Program-made: the position numbers and the translations under genes | Shown: positions 7,659-17,250 of the stretch, in pieces | Numbering within the stretch: the stretch's first letter is position 1 | Layout: the number at the start of each line of letters is the position of its first letter | Notes under the pieces: model-generated | Database searches by the model: none | The model's input: only the letters and a program-made list of their open reading frames with translations | What the model was told of the DNA's origin: nothing | Origin: Flavobacterium alkalisoli | Lineage (GTDB): Bacteria; Bacteroidota; Bacteroidia; Flavobacteriales; Flavobacteriaceae | Direction of reading: 5' to 3' | Length of the DNA stretch: 64,000 bases | NCBI RefSeq assembly: GCF_008000935.1 | Contig: NZ_CP042831.1 | Span: 434,001 to 498,000 of the forward strand

Positions 7659-8879
7659 TTAGTGACTTCCACCTTCTGTAATTGCTTGTTCAATTGTAAA
7701 TCCGAATTTTTGAGATATTTGAAGCATTATATCATCTATAGCTGATACTGTATATGATGCATCCCAAAAACCATTTTCTCCGGCTAATAGATTCTCCAAC
7801 ATTGTATTTACTTCAGTTCCGTTAAAGTACGGAGCATTTGTATTTGGATTATTAGTAAAACGTAATCCGGCTATAAAACCATAACCTTCAGACAGCGCAT
7901 GGAAAGCTTTTATTGTTACTACATTATCATCAGAAAGAAGTTGTTTTCCTTCATTTAAATAATATACAGCTCTAACCGCTCCAATTACAGAAAGGTTTTC
8001 TTTAATAATTCTTATCTGTTCGTTACGGGTAGTATAGTCTTTATTTATTATAGCTGCCCTACCTTTAATAAATGCATTTTTAATATTATCTGATATACCT
8101 TCAAAGTACGGATTACCATTTACAGTATTCATATAGCTTTCCCAAAAATATCTCTTTGTGCTACCATCTGTATTGGTTGTTGTATATCCAAACACATAAC
8201 CATAAGCTTCATCCCATTTGTGCTCCATGGTAGTGTAATTCTTACCTTCTTCTAAAGTCCCTGCATCATTTGCCGATTTGGTTTCATCAAGTACAGTCTG
8301 GCTTAGGTAGTTGTTAAGTGTCTGATCCATAAAACATGCACCCATTAAACCTTTTATAATTGCCTGGTTGATCTCCAAACCCTTACCATTTACAAGTCTT
8401 TTACCTGCATCAACAGAACCCATTACACCAGGTGTACCGGTAGTTTCATATTGAGCTGCTACCTCACCCATTTCAGTAAATAAGGCATCAAAAGTCATTT
8501 TTATTTCATTAGCTTCAACAGAGTTAGTCGCAAAATAATCTGCAGATGCAGCTGTTTTATTTCTTAACTGTTTTCCCGAAACATTCAAATCTTCTTCAGA
8601 AAAAGGATTATTTGTATTTGAGAACATATTAGATACTTTCTCTGAATCGAAAGTAGGATAACCCGCCTGATTTTTAGAATAAGCATCAAATTCTAAAAGC
8701 ATTTTTATTCTTTGTGTCTGTCCTGTAAAATCTACTGAAGACTCTCCATTTCTTTCAAACACATACTCTGTAGGTACGTTATAAGATGGCCCGCTTACAT
8801 TATCATCATCGCTTGAACATGACACCAATGATAAGGCGGTAAATGATAAAGCTGAAAATAAAATAGTTCTTAATTTCAT
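7659..8879 (-). CDS. DUF4856 domain-containing lipoprotein
   Basis: A 406-residue predicted lipoprotein with signal peptide and lipobox LSLVSC followed by an acidic SSDDD stretch. In Bacteroidota this pattern often marks surface-exposed lipoproteins. The rest matches my memory of the DUF4856 family (YVFERNGESSVDFTGQTQR near the N-terminus, then a long helical region), which is often found near imelysin-like IrpA genes and has no proven function. No imelysin gene is present here. The gene stands alone between terminators, wedged between the two adhesin copies, and has ordinary AT-rich codon use unlike the shared adhesin module. Confidence 0.8.
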   Translation of the reverse strand: MKLRTILFSALSFTALSLVSCSSDDDNVSGPSYNVPTEYVFERNGESSVDFTGQTQRIKMLLEFDAYSKNQAGYPTFDSEKVSNMFSNTNNPFSEEDLNVSGKQLRNKTAASADYFATNSVEANEIKMTFDALFTEMGEVAAQYETTGTPGVMGSVDAGKRLVNGKGLEINQAIIKGLMGACFMDQTLNNYLSQTVLDETKSANDAGTLEEGKNYTTMEHKWDEAYGYVFGYTTTNTDGSTKRYFWESYMNTVNGNPYFEGISDNIKNAFIKGRAAIINKDYTTRNEQIRIIKENLSVIGAVRAVYYLNEGKQLLSDDNVVTIKAFHALSEGYGFIAGLRFTNNPNTNAPYFNGTEVNTMLENLLAGENGFWDASYTVSAIDDIMLQISQKFGFTIEQAITEGGSH

Positions 8880-9006
8880 GTTTTCTATTCTGAATTAATT
8901 GTTTGTTTTTCGGGCACAAAAATAAAACTTTAAAACAATAAAAAAACAATTATTTGTAAATAATCTAAATAAAATGTAGCTCCCGAATTTAAATAACCTC
9001 TATTAA

Positions 9007-9043
9007 AACAAAAAGCCTGAGGTGGTTTCCTCAGGCTTTTTTA
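9007..9043 (-). terminator. terminator after adhesin B
   Basis: A perfect 12-bp stem (AAAAGCCTGAGG at 9011-9022, CCTCAGGCTTTT at 9029-9040) has a 6-nt loop. A and T runs on both sides allow use in either direction. It differs from the terminator behind adhesin A, so the duplication ends at the stop codon. Confidence 0.9.
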
Positions 9044-9059
9044 TCATTTATTTATTATC

Positions 9060-9791
9060 TTATCTCTTTAGTGAGAAGTGTGCCTTGAACTCCTTAACAA
9101 CCGGTTGGCCGTTAACCGTCTCACGGTAGGTTACCGTGAACCAGTAGTCCGTAGCAGGTAGCGGTGTACCGTTGTAGGTACCGTCCCAGCCCTCACTCTC
9201 TTCGGTGGCACTGATCTGCTTGATCAGCTTGCCGTAACGGTCAAAAATGTACACCTTAGCATCAGGCTGGTTCAACCCTATGATGTTCCAGGTATCGTGG
9301 TAACCGTCACCGTTAGGGGTGAAGTAATGCGGATAGTCCACAAGGCTTACGCCCTCTATGGCAATCTCATCACACGCAAACTCCGTACTAACATCCCTTA
9401 CATATACCGTATGGGTGCCTGCAGGTACATCGGTAAATACATTGCTGCTCTGCCACATGCCGTCCTCATCAAGCTTGTACTCGTATTCTCCATACCCTTC
9501 AACAAACACCGTGATAACCTGGTTGTCGCTGAAGTAGTTGGTCACCTCATAACCAACACCAACAGGGCTGGCAGGGCCGCTCTTCTGAACCTGGAAGGCT
9601 GCTGAGATATCAGAGATACAGTTCAGTGGTGCAGGGCCTGTTACCTCTACAGTATAGTTACCCTCGGCTATCGCCTCATAGGTAGGAGATGCCGGGTCAT
9701 AATCGGTCAGTTCCACTCCGTCAAGGTACCACACAAAGCTGTAGCCCATACCGCTCGGGATGCCGCTGTCCAGGGTTACTGTCCTTAACAC
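9060..9791 (-). CDS. adhesin B C-terminal fragment with T9SS type B sorting domain
   Basis: An open frame of 243 codons with the Ig-like segment and the full ~90-residue gliding-associated C-terminal domain ending KAHFSLKR. It is cut off from the rest by the missing C at ~9796; copy A reads through this point as DYTTDDVLRTV. The fragment has no signal peptide. Its last ~190 bases carry most of the substitutions that distinguish the two copies. Confidence 0.65.
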   Translation of the reverse strand: MLRTVTLDSGIPSGMGYSFVWYLDGVELTDYDPASPTYEAIAEGNYTVEVTGPAPLNCISDISAAFQVQKSGPASPVGVGYEVTNYFSDNQVITVFVEGYGEYEYKLDEDGMWQSSNVFTDVPAGTHTVYVRDVSTEFACDEIAIEGVSLVDYPHYFTPNGDGYHDTWNIIGLNQPDAKVYIFDRYGKLIKQISATEESEGWDGTYNGTPLPATDYWFTVTYRETVNGQPVVKEFKAHFSLKR

Positions 9792-12700
9792 ATCGTGGTA
9801 GTGTAGTCCACACAGATCGTATCACTGCCGTCCACCGAGGTGATCACAGGCTCAGGCAATCTTTCCACTATAAGGGTGATCTCCGTGATGTCATGGCAAC
9901 CGCTGATGGTCGAGGTGTTGGTCACCCTTGCATAGATGGTCATAACATCGGCAGTGGTGTTCACATACACCGTAGGGTCCGCTATAGGGTTGGTTGCATT
10001 ATCTGCATCCTCAAAGCTCTCATAGTAGGCAACACTGTAGTCCGCAGGGTCCTGCGCTCCCAGTATCTCCGCATCGAAGACACTAAGGTCAAAGGCATGC
10101 ATACCGTCGTTTGTACCGTCATCATCACAGGTAGACAGCGATGGGTCGGCAGGGGCGTTGGCTACTGCGGCCTCCTCCACCAGGAGCTGCATCGGTGCGG
10201 TGGTGGTACAGCCGCTCTCTATGTGCTGTACCCATACAAGGATATCCTGTGGCGTGCTTATGTTGTTGTACTGGTTCGGCAGTGCTGTGCCCGCATCAAG
10301 GGCTGCCTGGTCAAAGTAGAACCTTACAAGGTAATCGTTCGGGTCGGCATCCTCTCCCAGTATCTCAGGGATGTGGCTGCTTAGTATAAAGGTGGCAAAA
10401 CCATCGGTGTTCTGCTCACAGATCGCATAGGCAGGGATCGCCCCGTTCTCGCCCAATGCAGGCAGCGGGTTAACGATAAGCTCAAGCTCAACGATCTGGT
10501 AACATACAGCATCATTCGGGTTGCCCGTGTTGGCCTCTACCCTTACATAGATGGTAGCCGTACCGCTTACAAACTGCGTAGGGTCCGCTATGGCGTTTAT
10601 ATCCTGGTCCGCATCATCATAAGTAAGGTGGTAGCTTAAGATAAGGTTCGGCTCGTTGTCCATGATATCTGCTGCTGCCTGGGTAAGGTCAAACTCCTCC
10701 TGGCCGTCCCCCGCATTGTTGTCATCACATAACACAAGGGCATCAGGGGTCGTATTCGGTGTAGGTAACGGAAGTACCTTTATGGTCATGGTAGTGTAGC
10801 TCTTACACCCTGCAAGGGTGATAACCTCTACCGTTAATGTCATCGGGTTGGAGGTGTTCACATAAGCAGTAGGGTCGGCAATCGGTGTGGTTGCCCCCGG
10901 CTCATAGTAGTTAACCGTGTAGCCAAGGCCTACCCCGAATGGGCCCAGTATCGTGTTCTCCATTACCGTAAGGTCAAACTCCGTGGTCATATCATTCGGC
11001 AGGGCCTCGTTACATACGCTAAGTACAGGCGGACGTGTTAAGGCAAGCGGGATATTGATATGGATGGTGAAGCTCTCGATGCTGTAGCAGCCCGTGGCAA
11101 CATCCTCAATCCTTACATAGATAACCTCTCCGTCCTGGGCCGTGTAGCCCGCAGCGTTGGTAATCCTCGGTGCGCCGTTCTGGGCTGCCGTAAGGTTATT
11201 GAAGTAATGGATGATATAATCCGACGGGTCCGCATTGCCTAAGTGCTCCAGTATGTAGCTGTCCTGAACCGTAAGGTCCACGGCTGCCATGGCATCCTGG
11301 TCGTTGTTGTCCGTATCACAAAGGGTGATGTCCTGAAGGTCCGCATCAATCTGAGGGTATCCACAACAATAAGGTTAAGCGCATAGGCCGTAGCCGTATA
11401 ACAGCCCGTTACCGTGTTCTCCACCCTTACATAGATGGTCTGGTTATAGGCATTGGTATTGGTATAGTTGTCCGTATTAGGGATGGCGTTGATACCCAGT
11501 TCCGCATCCTGTGCCGTCTCGTGGAAGGTTACAGAAAGGTTCTCTCCGTTGTTGATCATATCCTCAACAAGGGCATCAAGGTCAAACTGGGCATGGCCGT
11601 CACTGTCTGGGTCACACATGGTAAGGTCTTCCTGGGAAGGGGGAACCACTATCGGTAGCGGCTCTACCCTGATATCAAGCAATACGATCCTGTAGCAGCC
11701 CGTAGCCTCAAAGGTAACCCTTACATAGATCGCCTCGGCATTGCTCTGGTTGGTATACGCCTGCGGGTTCTGTATTTCATTTATGTTAGCATCAGCATCC
11801 GCAAGGGTATGGTGGAAGGTAACATTGATTCCCGTCTGGACCCCGATGATCTCAGGGATCTTAGTGGTAAGGTCAAACTCCTCAACCTCGTCAGGCTGCC
11901 CTCCTATAGTGTTCACATCACATAATGTGTATGGTGTAGGCTGGGTAGCAACAGGTAGCGGGTTGACGATAAGCTCCAGTTCCACGATGTCATAACAGCC
12001 CGTTGCATTGTCCGTTACCCTTACATAAACAGGGGAATCGGTATTGGTAGCCGTGTAGCTGCCCGGGGTCGCAATGGCAGGGGTATTGGCCTGTGCTGCC
12101 TCAAGGGTCGCAAAATAGCCAACCGTGTACAGTGCAGGGTCCAATCCGCCAAGTATCTCAGACTCTCTTGAAGGAAGTACAAAGATACCCTCACCGTCAG
12201 TATCATCCGGACCGTTGTCGCATAGTGCATATGGTGCCGGTTCGGTGGCGATAGGCGCCTGGTGAACAATCAGCTGAAGCTCCTCGATGTCATAACAAAC
12301 CGTAAAGGCCGAAGATACCCTGATGTAAAGCGTCTGGGTGTTCGCCTCGATATTGGTATAGTCAACAGGGTCAATGGCATTGGTACCAAACTCCGCGTCA
12401 TCCATGGTCTCGTGCGCAGTTACCGTAACATCGGTAAGCTGTGATTCTATATAGTCAATTACCGACTGTACGTCGAAATTCTCAAAACCGTCATTGTCAA
12501 AGGCACATTCCTCAAGGGCTGTCAGTGCAGGGGCAATAGGTGCAGGGTCAACATGAAGGGTAATCTGAACTGCCGTCCAGCAGCCCGTTACACTGCTCTG
12601 TAACCTTGCCCATATCTGGGCCATATCAGGGGCAACATAGATATCAGGAAGCTGCGTGGCAGCATCGCCTGTCTCTGCCTCTATCTGGCTGCTATAGTAA

Positions 12701-13101
12701 CTAACCGTTACCGATGATACTCCCGAAGCAAGGGCTGAATCATGGCTGTGAAGGTCAAAGTCTGCCTGGCCCGGTACCTCCTCACACTCGTGGAAGTCCG
12801 TCTGCGCGCTGTCATAAATCGGAAGCGGGGTTACAACCAAATCAAAATCAAAGACATCATAACACGTGGTTACCGTGTTCTCCAATCTTACATAGATCAT
12901 CTGAGGGTTGGAAAGGTTCGCATAAGTTGTCAGGTTAACGATAGGGTTGGTAGCCGTCTCAGCATCATTAGCCGTCTCATAGTAGCTTACCGCATAATCA
13001 GGGTTGCCACCGGTTACCTCCAAATCCTTACTCGTTAAGTCAAACTCCTCAATCCCGTCAGGGGTCATGTAGTCCGTCTGGTCACATAATACGTAGTCGG
13101 T
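9062..13101 (-). repeat. 4.04-kb duplicated adhesin C-terminal module, copy B
   Basis: Partner of 1321-5367. The right edge is sharp: the copies agree through the LCDQTDYM repeat and then diverge completely into PAAPLTDY-preceding sequence here and PTISSPITDY-preceding sequence in copy A. Base composition also changes at this edge, from about half GC inside to under 40% outside. No transposase, direct-repeat target site or inverted terminal repeat is visible at either edge. Confidence 0.9.
9785..11290 (-). CDS. adhesin B internal repeat fragment
   Basis: An open frame of 501 codons covering about four and a half repeats, ending out of frame as DYTTTMC at the indel at ~9796. The junction SFTIHINIPLALTRPP is intact here while copy A is broken at the same place, so this copy shows the correct reading at 3300 of copy A. 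Confidence 0.6.
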   Translation of the reverse strand: MAAVDLTVQDSYILEHLGNADPSDYIIHYFNNLTAAQNGAPRITNAAGYTAQDGEVIYVRIEDVATGCYSIESFTIHINIPLALTRPPVLSVCNEALPNDMTTEFDLTVMENTILGPFGVGLGYTVNYYEPGATTPIADPTAYVNTSNPMTLTVEVITLAGCKSYTTMTIKVLPLPTPNTTPDALVLCDDNNAGDGQEEFDLTQAAADIMDNEPNLILSYHLTYDDADQDINAIADPTQFVSGTATIYVRVEANTGNPNDAVCYQIVELELIVNPLPALGENGAIPAYAICEQNTDGFATFILSSHIPEILGEDADPNDYLVRFYFDQAALDAGTALPNQYNNISTPQDILVWVQHIESGCTTTAPMQLLVEEAAVANAPADPSLSTCDDDGTNDGMHAFDLSVFDAEILGAQDPADYSVAYYESFEDADNATNPIADPTVYVNTTADVMTIYARVTNTSTISGCHDITEITLIVERLPEPVITSVDGSDTICVDYTTTMC

Positions 13102-16100
13102 TAACGGCGCTGCTGGAGCAGGAAGCGGATTGATGATTACATCAAAACTATCTTCGTCATCACATGTATAAGGAGCTGTACCTGTTATTACATAAACATA
13201 TATTGTTTGTGATGTAGAAACAACATCTCCAGGATTCATTTGAGTCCCTGTACCCTGCGTACCTGTAAAGTAAGACCCCAAGGTAAGGGCAGGAAGCGTA
13301 TATCCAGTATCCACACAAGCCTCATAAGGACCTGCAGGCAATACTACTTCGGGCTGAGGGTTAACAATTAACTCCAGTTCAGTTGTATTATAAGCCTCTG
13401 CAAGAGTATTATTTTGTACTCTTATATAAATAATAGTATCAGGTCCTCCTAAATAAGCTGTAGGATCAGCGATTTCTGTTCCAGGAACCGGAACTGCCGC
13501 ATCAGCATCAGCTTCATTTTCGTAATATGTAATTGTGTATTGCGCAGGGTCTGTTAAACCTTCTACAATCTGATCTTCATAGATGGTTAAATCAAATATT
13601 TCCTCACCATCATATGGAGCAGGCTCACAAATTGCGATAGGATCAAGCTCAGGAAGCGGAACTTCGCAGTCAATTATATTTAATGTAAAGCTACGTGTAA
13701 TGACACAGCCGTTAAGGTAAGGAATAAGAGCTACAAATATTTCCTGGCCATTAGTAGCCTCATAAGTAGAAGGAGTAAATATAGGATTACCTTCTTCAAG
13801 GTCTTCCATAGACTCGAAGTAGATTAGATCATATAAAACTGTATTTCCTTGTGTTATTGTTGTTGTATTTTGAGTAAGATCAAAAACCATAGGAGCTGTT
13901 ATATCTCCACACTGAGTAAGATCTACCGGATCATTAAATTCTATATTAGGCTGGAACTCAACTCTTATTGAATCTTCCAGCTGACAATCAGGGTTAGAAA
14001 CAAAAGATGCCAATATTGTATAAATACCAGGTTCTGTTACCGTTATAGTTTCTGTAGTTACAGGCTGACCAAATTCATCCAATATAAGCTCTCCATCTTT
14101 TTCCCACTGATAGGTAAAAGAAGCTCCTTCTGTATTTTCAGCACTAAGCACATAAAAATCTTCAGGACAAAGGGCACCACCATTTGCTATAGTCAAATCT
14201 TCCGGAAGTACCGGCTGACCGATATTAAAACTACCCGCCTCAAGGAATACAGCTGAATCTAAAGCATTATCGTTCCTGTCTGCAATAACCAGTTTGATAT
14301 GATAAACATCTCCCGGCTCAACATCAGATTCTGCCGTCATAACAACAGTTTGGCCATTAAAGTCGATAGGAGCAACTGCATTACCCGGAGCGTTGCCATT
14401 ATACTGGGCAAAAAATGCTTCGTTTGCCGAAGGACATCCTCCATTATAAAGGTTATTTCTAATCGAGGTTACTGCTACAGGAGTAGTAGTTCCCGGAATT
14501 ACCGCAAGGTTAGTTACCGGACCGCCCGTTGATATATTGTTAAGGAAAAAGGCAAATGCATCTGAGAAAGCACACTGGAAGACTCCATATTCTTCAGAAG
14601 CAAACAGGAAGTCAAAACTCATATGGTTTGAAATTGGAGTAAAATCAAACTCTATAATGGTGGCATCGTTATACTGGATAACATCAAAACCAAGTCCCTG
14701 CATATAAGTTAACAACTGACCATCTCCTGCCCAGTTTCCTCCGGAAAGCGTACCGTCTCCCGGCGGCACATTTGTATTAGGCCCACCTGCCTGAAGAGCA
14801 TTCCCCGATTGAAGGATAAGACCCGACTGAATAGGGAAACTAGAGTTGTTACCCTCAAAGTAACCAATACCATTAACTGTAAGTCCAAAATTTGTTCCTG
14901 TACTCCATGTGATATTTTCTATACCTACACAGTCTACACCAATAAGTACATCCCTAACAAGTTCTTGAACCGTGTATTTGTTTTGTGTAACAGTAACGAA
15001 ATTTGAAGATGGCTGATCTATATCTGTACAGCTTGTACAGGCTGGAATTGGATCTGTAGTATCACTGGTTACGATTACCTGATTTTGTAACGGCCCTACT
15101 GTTTGATGATAGTCATCCGGAATTTCTATACTTACCTCATAAGTCATAGACTCTCCTGCTGCCAATACCGGTATAATATTGTGCATGGTACCTGTACCGG
15201 AAGTACCATTACCTACCCATGACATTAAAATAATCTGATAAGGTTTAGTATCGTGTACTATCACATTGTAAGCATCACTAGGACCTGGGTTAGTTACCGT
15301 AATGGTATAAATAGTTTGAGTACCGGCAACATAAGTACTCTGCCCGTTCGTTTTAACCGTTACAAGGTTTGCCATCGGATTTGGAGTAGCTGTATGTATA
15401 CAATCAGGACAAGCCGGGTTTGGATCCGGAGTTGAACTTGTAACCTGAACCTCATTTACAATATTTGCAGTTTGGTTAAAGTTACTTGGTACCGGCATCA
15501 CTAACTGGTAAGTTACAACCTCACCTACTGCTATTGCAGCAATATTATCTGTAAGGTTACCTGTACCAGAAGTACCGTTGCTTCCGGACCATGTTACTGT
15601 AGTTGGGTCTATACCCGCAGGTATAATATCAGAAACATCTACGTTTTGTGCTTCTGTAGGACCCATGTTTTCTATTGTAATTGTATATACCGCATCCATT
15701 CCTGCTGTATAAGTAGAACCTGATGCCAGTGTTTTAGTCACTACTAAATCTGCAGAAGCAGTATCACTATCTGTATCCACACAAGCAGCACATGACGGAT
15801 CAGGATCCGGAGTTGAGCTCGTTACAGTAGTTTCGCTTGTTAGTAAACCCGTATATCCTACAGGAATATCAAGCGTGATAGTATAAGTAACTACATCTCC
15901 TGCAGGAAGTGAAGCAATAAGATCAGACAAAGCTGTATTAACTCCTGACGAACCGTTGTCTCCTACCCATGAGAAGTTTGTTATTCCTGCAGGAATAGCA
16001 TTATCAACCTGAACGTTTGCAGCTGCAGTAGGACCATTGTTTGTTACAGTTACTGTATAAACAGAAGTAGTTCCTGCAGTATATATATTTTGGTTATTTG

Positions 16101-17250
16101 TATTTACTACAACTATGTCAGCTGAAGCTGATTCATAATCCGTATCGGTACAAAACTCACATGTACCGTCAGTTTCAGGAGTTGAAGTTGTTGCCGAAGC
16201 ACTAACAACAAAATTACCGGTAAATCCGGCAGGAACATCTACAGTAAGGGTATAAGTAACTGTTTGTCCTACGTTTAATGTACCTATATTATTTGTTAAG
16301 TTGGCCTGTGTTCCTGAAGAACCGTTACTTCCCGTCCAAGTTACATTAGTAACAGATGCCGGAACGGCGAAAAACGCATTAACGTTAGCCGCAGCAACAG
16401 TACCGTTATTAGAAACAGTTATCGTATAAACAGAAGGTGAGCCCGGAGTATAAACTTCCTGCCCATCAGTATTTACAATTACGATATCTGTACCTACAGA
16501 AGGATAATCTGTATCCGTACACTGATCACATGTAGGAGTAGGATCGTTTACACCATCATAAGTAACAGTACTCACAATAGGATTTGTAAAACCTACAGGA
16601 ACATCAAGTGTAACAGTATAAGTTACCGTAGTACCTACAGGTAATGATGCGATAACGTCATTAATAGCAACGTTAGTTCCTGAAGAACCGTTATCACCCG
16701 TCCAAGAGAAATTTGTTATTCCAGCAGGAATAGGATTGTTAACTGCAACGTTTGCAGCATCTTCAGGACCATTATTGGTTACCGTTACCGTATATACCGA
16801 TTGTGTACCAGGGATATAATTAGTTTGTCCGTTTGTATTAACAACCTCTATATCCGATAAAGTATCGTAAGTCACTATTGCATCTGGCAGAGGGTCAGTA
16901 AATGTACCTGGTATCTGGATGTTAATAGTGTAACTCACCGTTTGGTTTACACCAAGCGTGGCAATAGTACTGTTTACAGGTACGTTTGTACCTGATGTAC
17001 CGTTACTCCCCGTCCACCAAAACCTTACAATTCCGTTTGGAATAGGAAGGAGTCCGGGAGGAATAGCATAATACGTATTTACATTTGATGCCGGAGATGG
17101 TCCGTTGTTTGTTACCATAATGGTAAACGTTAGTAGTTCTCCCCCCTCATATTCATTAGTGGGATTAGTACTAAAAACGACCAAATCAGACTGCGCATAC
17201 GTAGTAATTGTTGTTAAAAACAAAAACGCTGTTAGTAGTAATCTAATCAT
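11239..17250 (-). CDS. adhesin B N-terminal part: DUF11 repeats, choice-of-anchor L domain and repeats
   Basis: An open frame of 2003 codons, the longest in the window. Signal peptide at 1-20. Six DUF11-like domains follow, recognisable by VVNTNGQ..Y.AGT, YTVTVTNNGP, IPAGITNFSW and GSSGTN; five linkers carry CxxC (for example CDQCTDTD, CEFCTDTD). The choice-of-anchor L domain and six to seven C-terminal-type repeats come next. The last ~35 residues are out-of-frame sequence after the indel at ~11356. If truncated here, it would reach the periplasm without a T9SS signal. DUF11 and anchor-L domains are typical of surface adhesins; ligand unknown. Confidence 0.8.
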   Translation of the reverse strand: MIRLLLTAFLFLTTITTYAQSDLVVFSTNPTNEYEGGELLTFTIMVTNNGPSPASNVNTYYAIPPGLLPIPNGIVRFWWTGSNGTSGTNVPVNSTIATLGVNQTVSYTINIQIPGTFTDPLPDAIVTYDTLSDIEVVNTNGQTNYIPGTQSVYTVTVTNNGPEDAANVAVNNPIPAGITNFSWTGDNGSSGTNVAINDVIASLPVGTTVTYTVTLDVPVGFTNPIVSTVTYDGVNDPTPTCDQCTDTDYPSVGTDIVIVNTDGQEVYTPGSPSVYTITVSNNGTVAAANVNAFFAVPASVTNVTWTGSNGSSGTQANLTNNIGTLNVGQTVTYTLTVDVPAGFTGNFVVSASATTSTPETDGTCEFCTDTDYESASADIVVVNTNNQNIYTAGTTSVYTVTVTNNGPTAAANVQVDNAIPAGITNFSWVGDNGSSGVNTALSDLIASLPAGDVVTYTITLDIPVGYTGLLTSETTVTSSTPDPDPSCAACVDTDSDTASADLVVTKTLASGSTYTAGMDAVYTITIENMGPTEAQNVDVSDIIPAGIDPTTVTWSGSNGTSGTGNLTDNIAAIAVGEVVTYQLVMPVPSNFNQTANIVNEVQVTSSTPDPNPACPDCIHTATPNPMANLVTVKTNGQSTYVAGTQTIYTITVTNPGPSDAYNVIVHDTKPYQIILMSWVGNGTSGTGTMHNIIPVLAAGESMTYEVSIEIPDDYHQTVGPLQNQVIVTSDTTDPIPACTSCTDIDQPSSNFVTVTQNKYTVQELVRDVLIGVDCVGIENITWSTGTNFGLTVNGIGYFEGNNSSFPIQSGLILQSGNALQAGGPNTNVPPGDGTLSGGNWAGDGQLLTYMQGLGFDVIQYNDATIIEFDFTPISNHMSFDFLFASEEYGVFQCAFSDAFAFFLNNISTGGPVTNLAVIPGTTTPVAVTSIRNNLYNGGCPSANEAFFAQYNGNAPGNAVAPIDFNGQTVVMTAESDVEPGDVYHIKLVIADRNDNALDSAVFLEAGSFNIGQPVLPEDLTIANGGALCPEDFYVLSAENTEGASFTYQWEKDGELILDEFGQPVTTETITVTEPGIYTILASFVSNPDCQLEDSIRVEFQPNIEFNDPVDLTQCGDITAPMVFDLTQNTTTITQGNTVLYDLIYFESMEDLEEGNPIFTPSTYEATNGQEIFVALIPYLNGCVITRSFTLNIIDCEVPLPELDPIAICEPAPYDGEEIFDLTIYEDQIVEGLTDPAQYTITYYENEADADAAVPVPGTEIADPTAYLGGPDTIIYIRVQNNTLAEAYNTTELELIVNPQPEVVLPAGPYEACVDTGYTLPALTLGSYFTGTQGTGTQMNPGDVVSTSQTIYVYVITGTAPYTCDDEDSFDVIINPLPAPAAPLTDYVLCDQTDYMTPDGIEEFDLTSKDLEVTGGNPDYAVSYYETANDAETATNPIVNLTTYANLSNPQMIYVRLENTVTTCYDVFDFDLVVTPLPIYDSAQTDFHECEEVPGQADFDLHSHDSALASGVSSVTVSYYSSQIEAETGDAATQLPDIYVAPDMAQIWARLQSSVTGCWTAVQITLHVDPAPIAPALTALEECAFDNDGFENFDVQSVIDYIESQLTDVTVTAHETMDDAEFGTNAIDPVDYTNIEANTQTLYIRVSSAFTVCYDIEELQLIVHQAPIATEPAPYALCDNGPDDTDGEGIFVLPSRESEILGGLDPALYTVGYFATLEAAQANTPAIATPGSYTATNTDSPVYVRVTDNATGCYDIVELELIVNPLPVATQPTPYTLCDVNTIGGQPDEVEEFDLTTKIPEIIGVQTGINVTFHHTLADADANINEIQNPQAYTNQSNAEAIYVRVTFEATGCYRIVLLDIRVEPLPIVVPPSQEDLTMCDPDSDGHAQFDLDALVEDMINNGENLSVTFHETAQDAELGINAIPNTDNYTNTNAYNQTIYVRVENTVTGCYTATAYALNLIVVDTLRLMRTFRTSPFVIRTTTTRMPWQPWTLRFRTATYWST

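Larger units (their letters stand above)
9060..17250 (-). pseudogene. adhesin B: giant DUF11 / choice-of-anchor L T9SS type B protein, frameshifted
   Basis: One gene of about 2730 codons if repaired. It has a signal peptide (MIRLLLTAFLFLTTITTYAQ), six DUF11-type repeats (~20-760) joined by Cys-x-x-Cys linkers, and a choice-of-anchor L domain (~775-1000, with FDFLFASEEYGVF). About twelve ~105-residue repeats follow, then an Ig-like segment and the gliding-associated C-terminal domain. Two single-base losses relative to copy A break the frame: a C at ~11356 and a C at ~9796. The expected product is a very large T9SS-exported surface protein. The N-terminal half is intact and AT-rich; the shared C-terminal module is GC-richer. 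Real decay and assembly error both remain possible. Confidence 0.8.

Noticed and set aside
9689..10384. Long plus-strand open frame (231 codons) and similar ones across 1556-5355 and 9297-13038
   Set aside because: They lie antisense to the adhesin repeats, recur identically in both copies, are rich in Arg/His/Val/Gly with no domain, and follow from the GC-rich regular codon pattern on the other strand.
1319..17250. CRISPR array or microsatellite in the repetitive region
   Set aside because: The repeats are ~315-bp protein-coding units of diverged sequence, with no short identical direct repeats and spacers.
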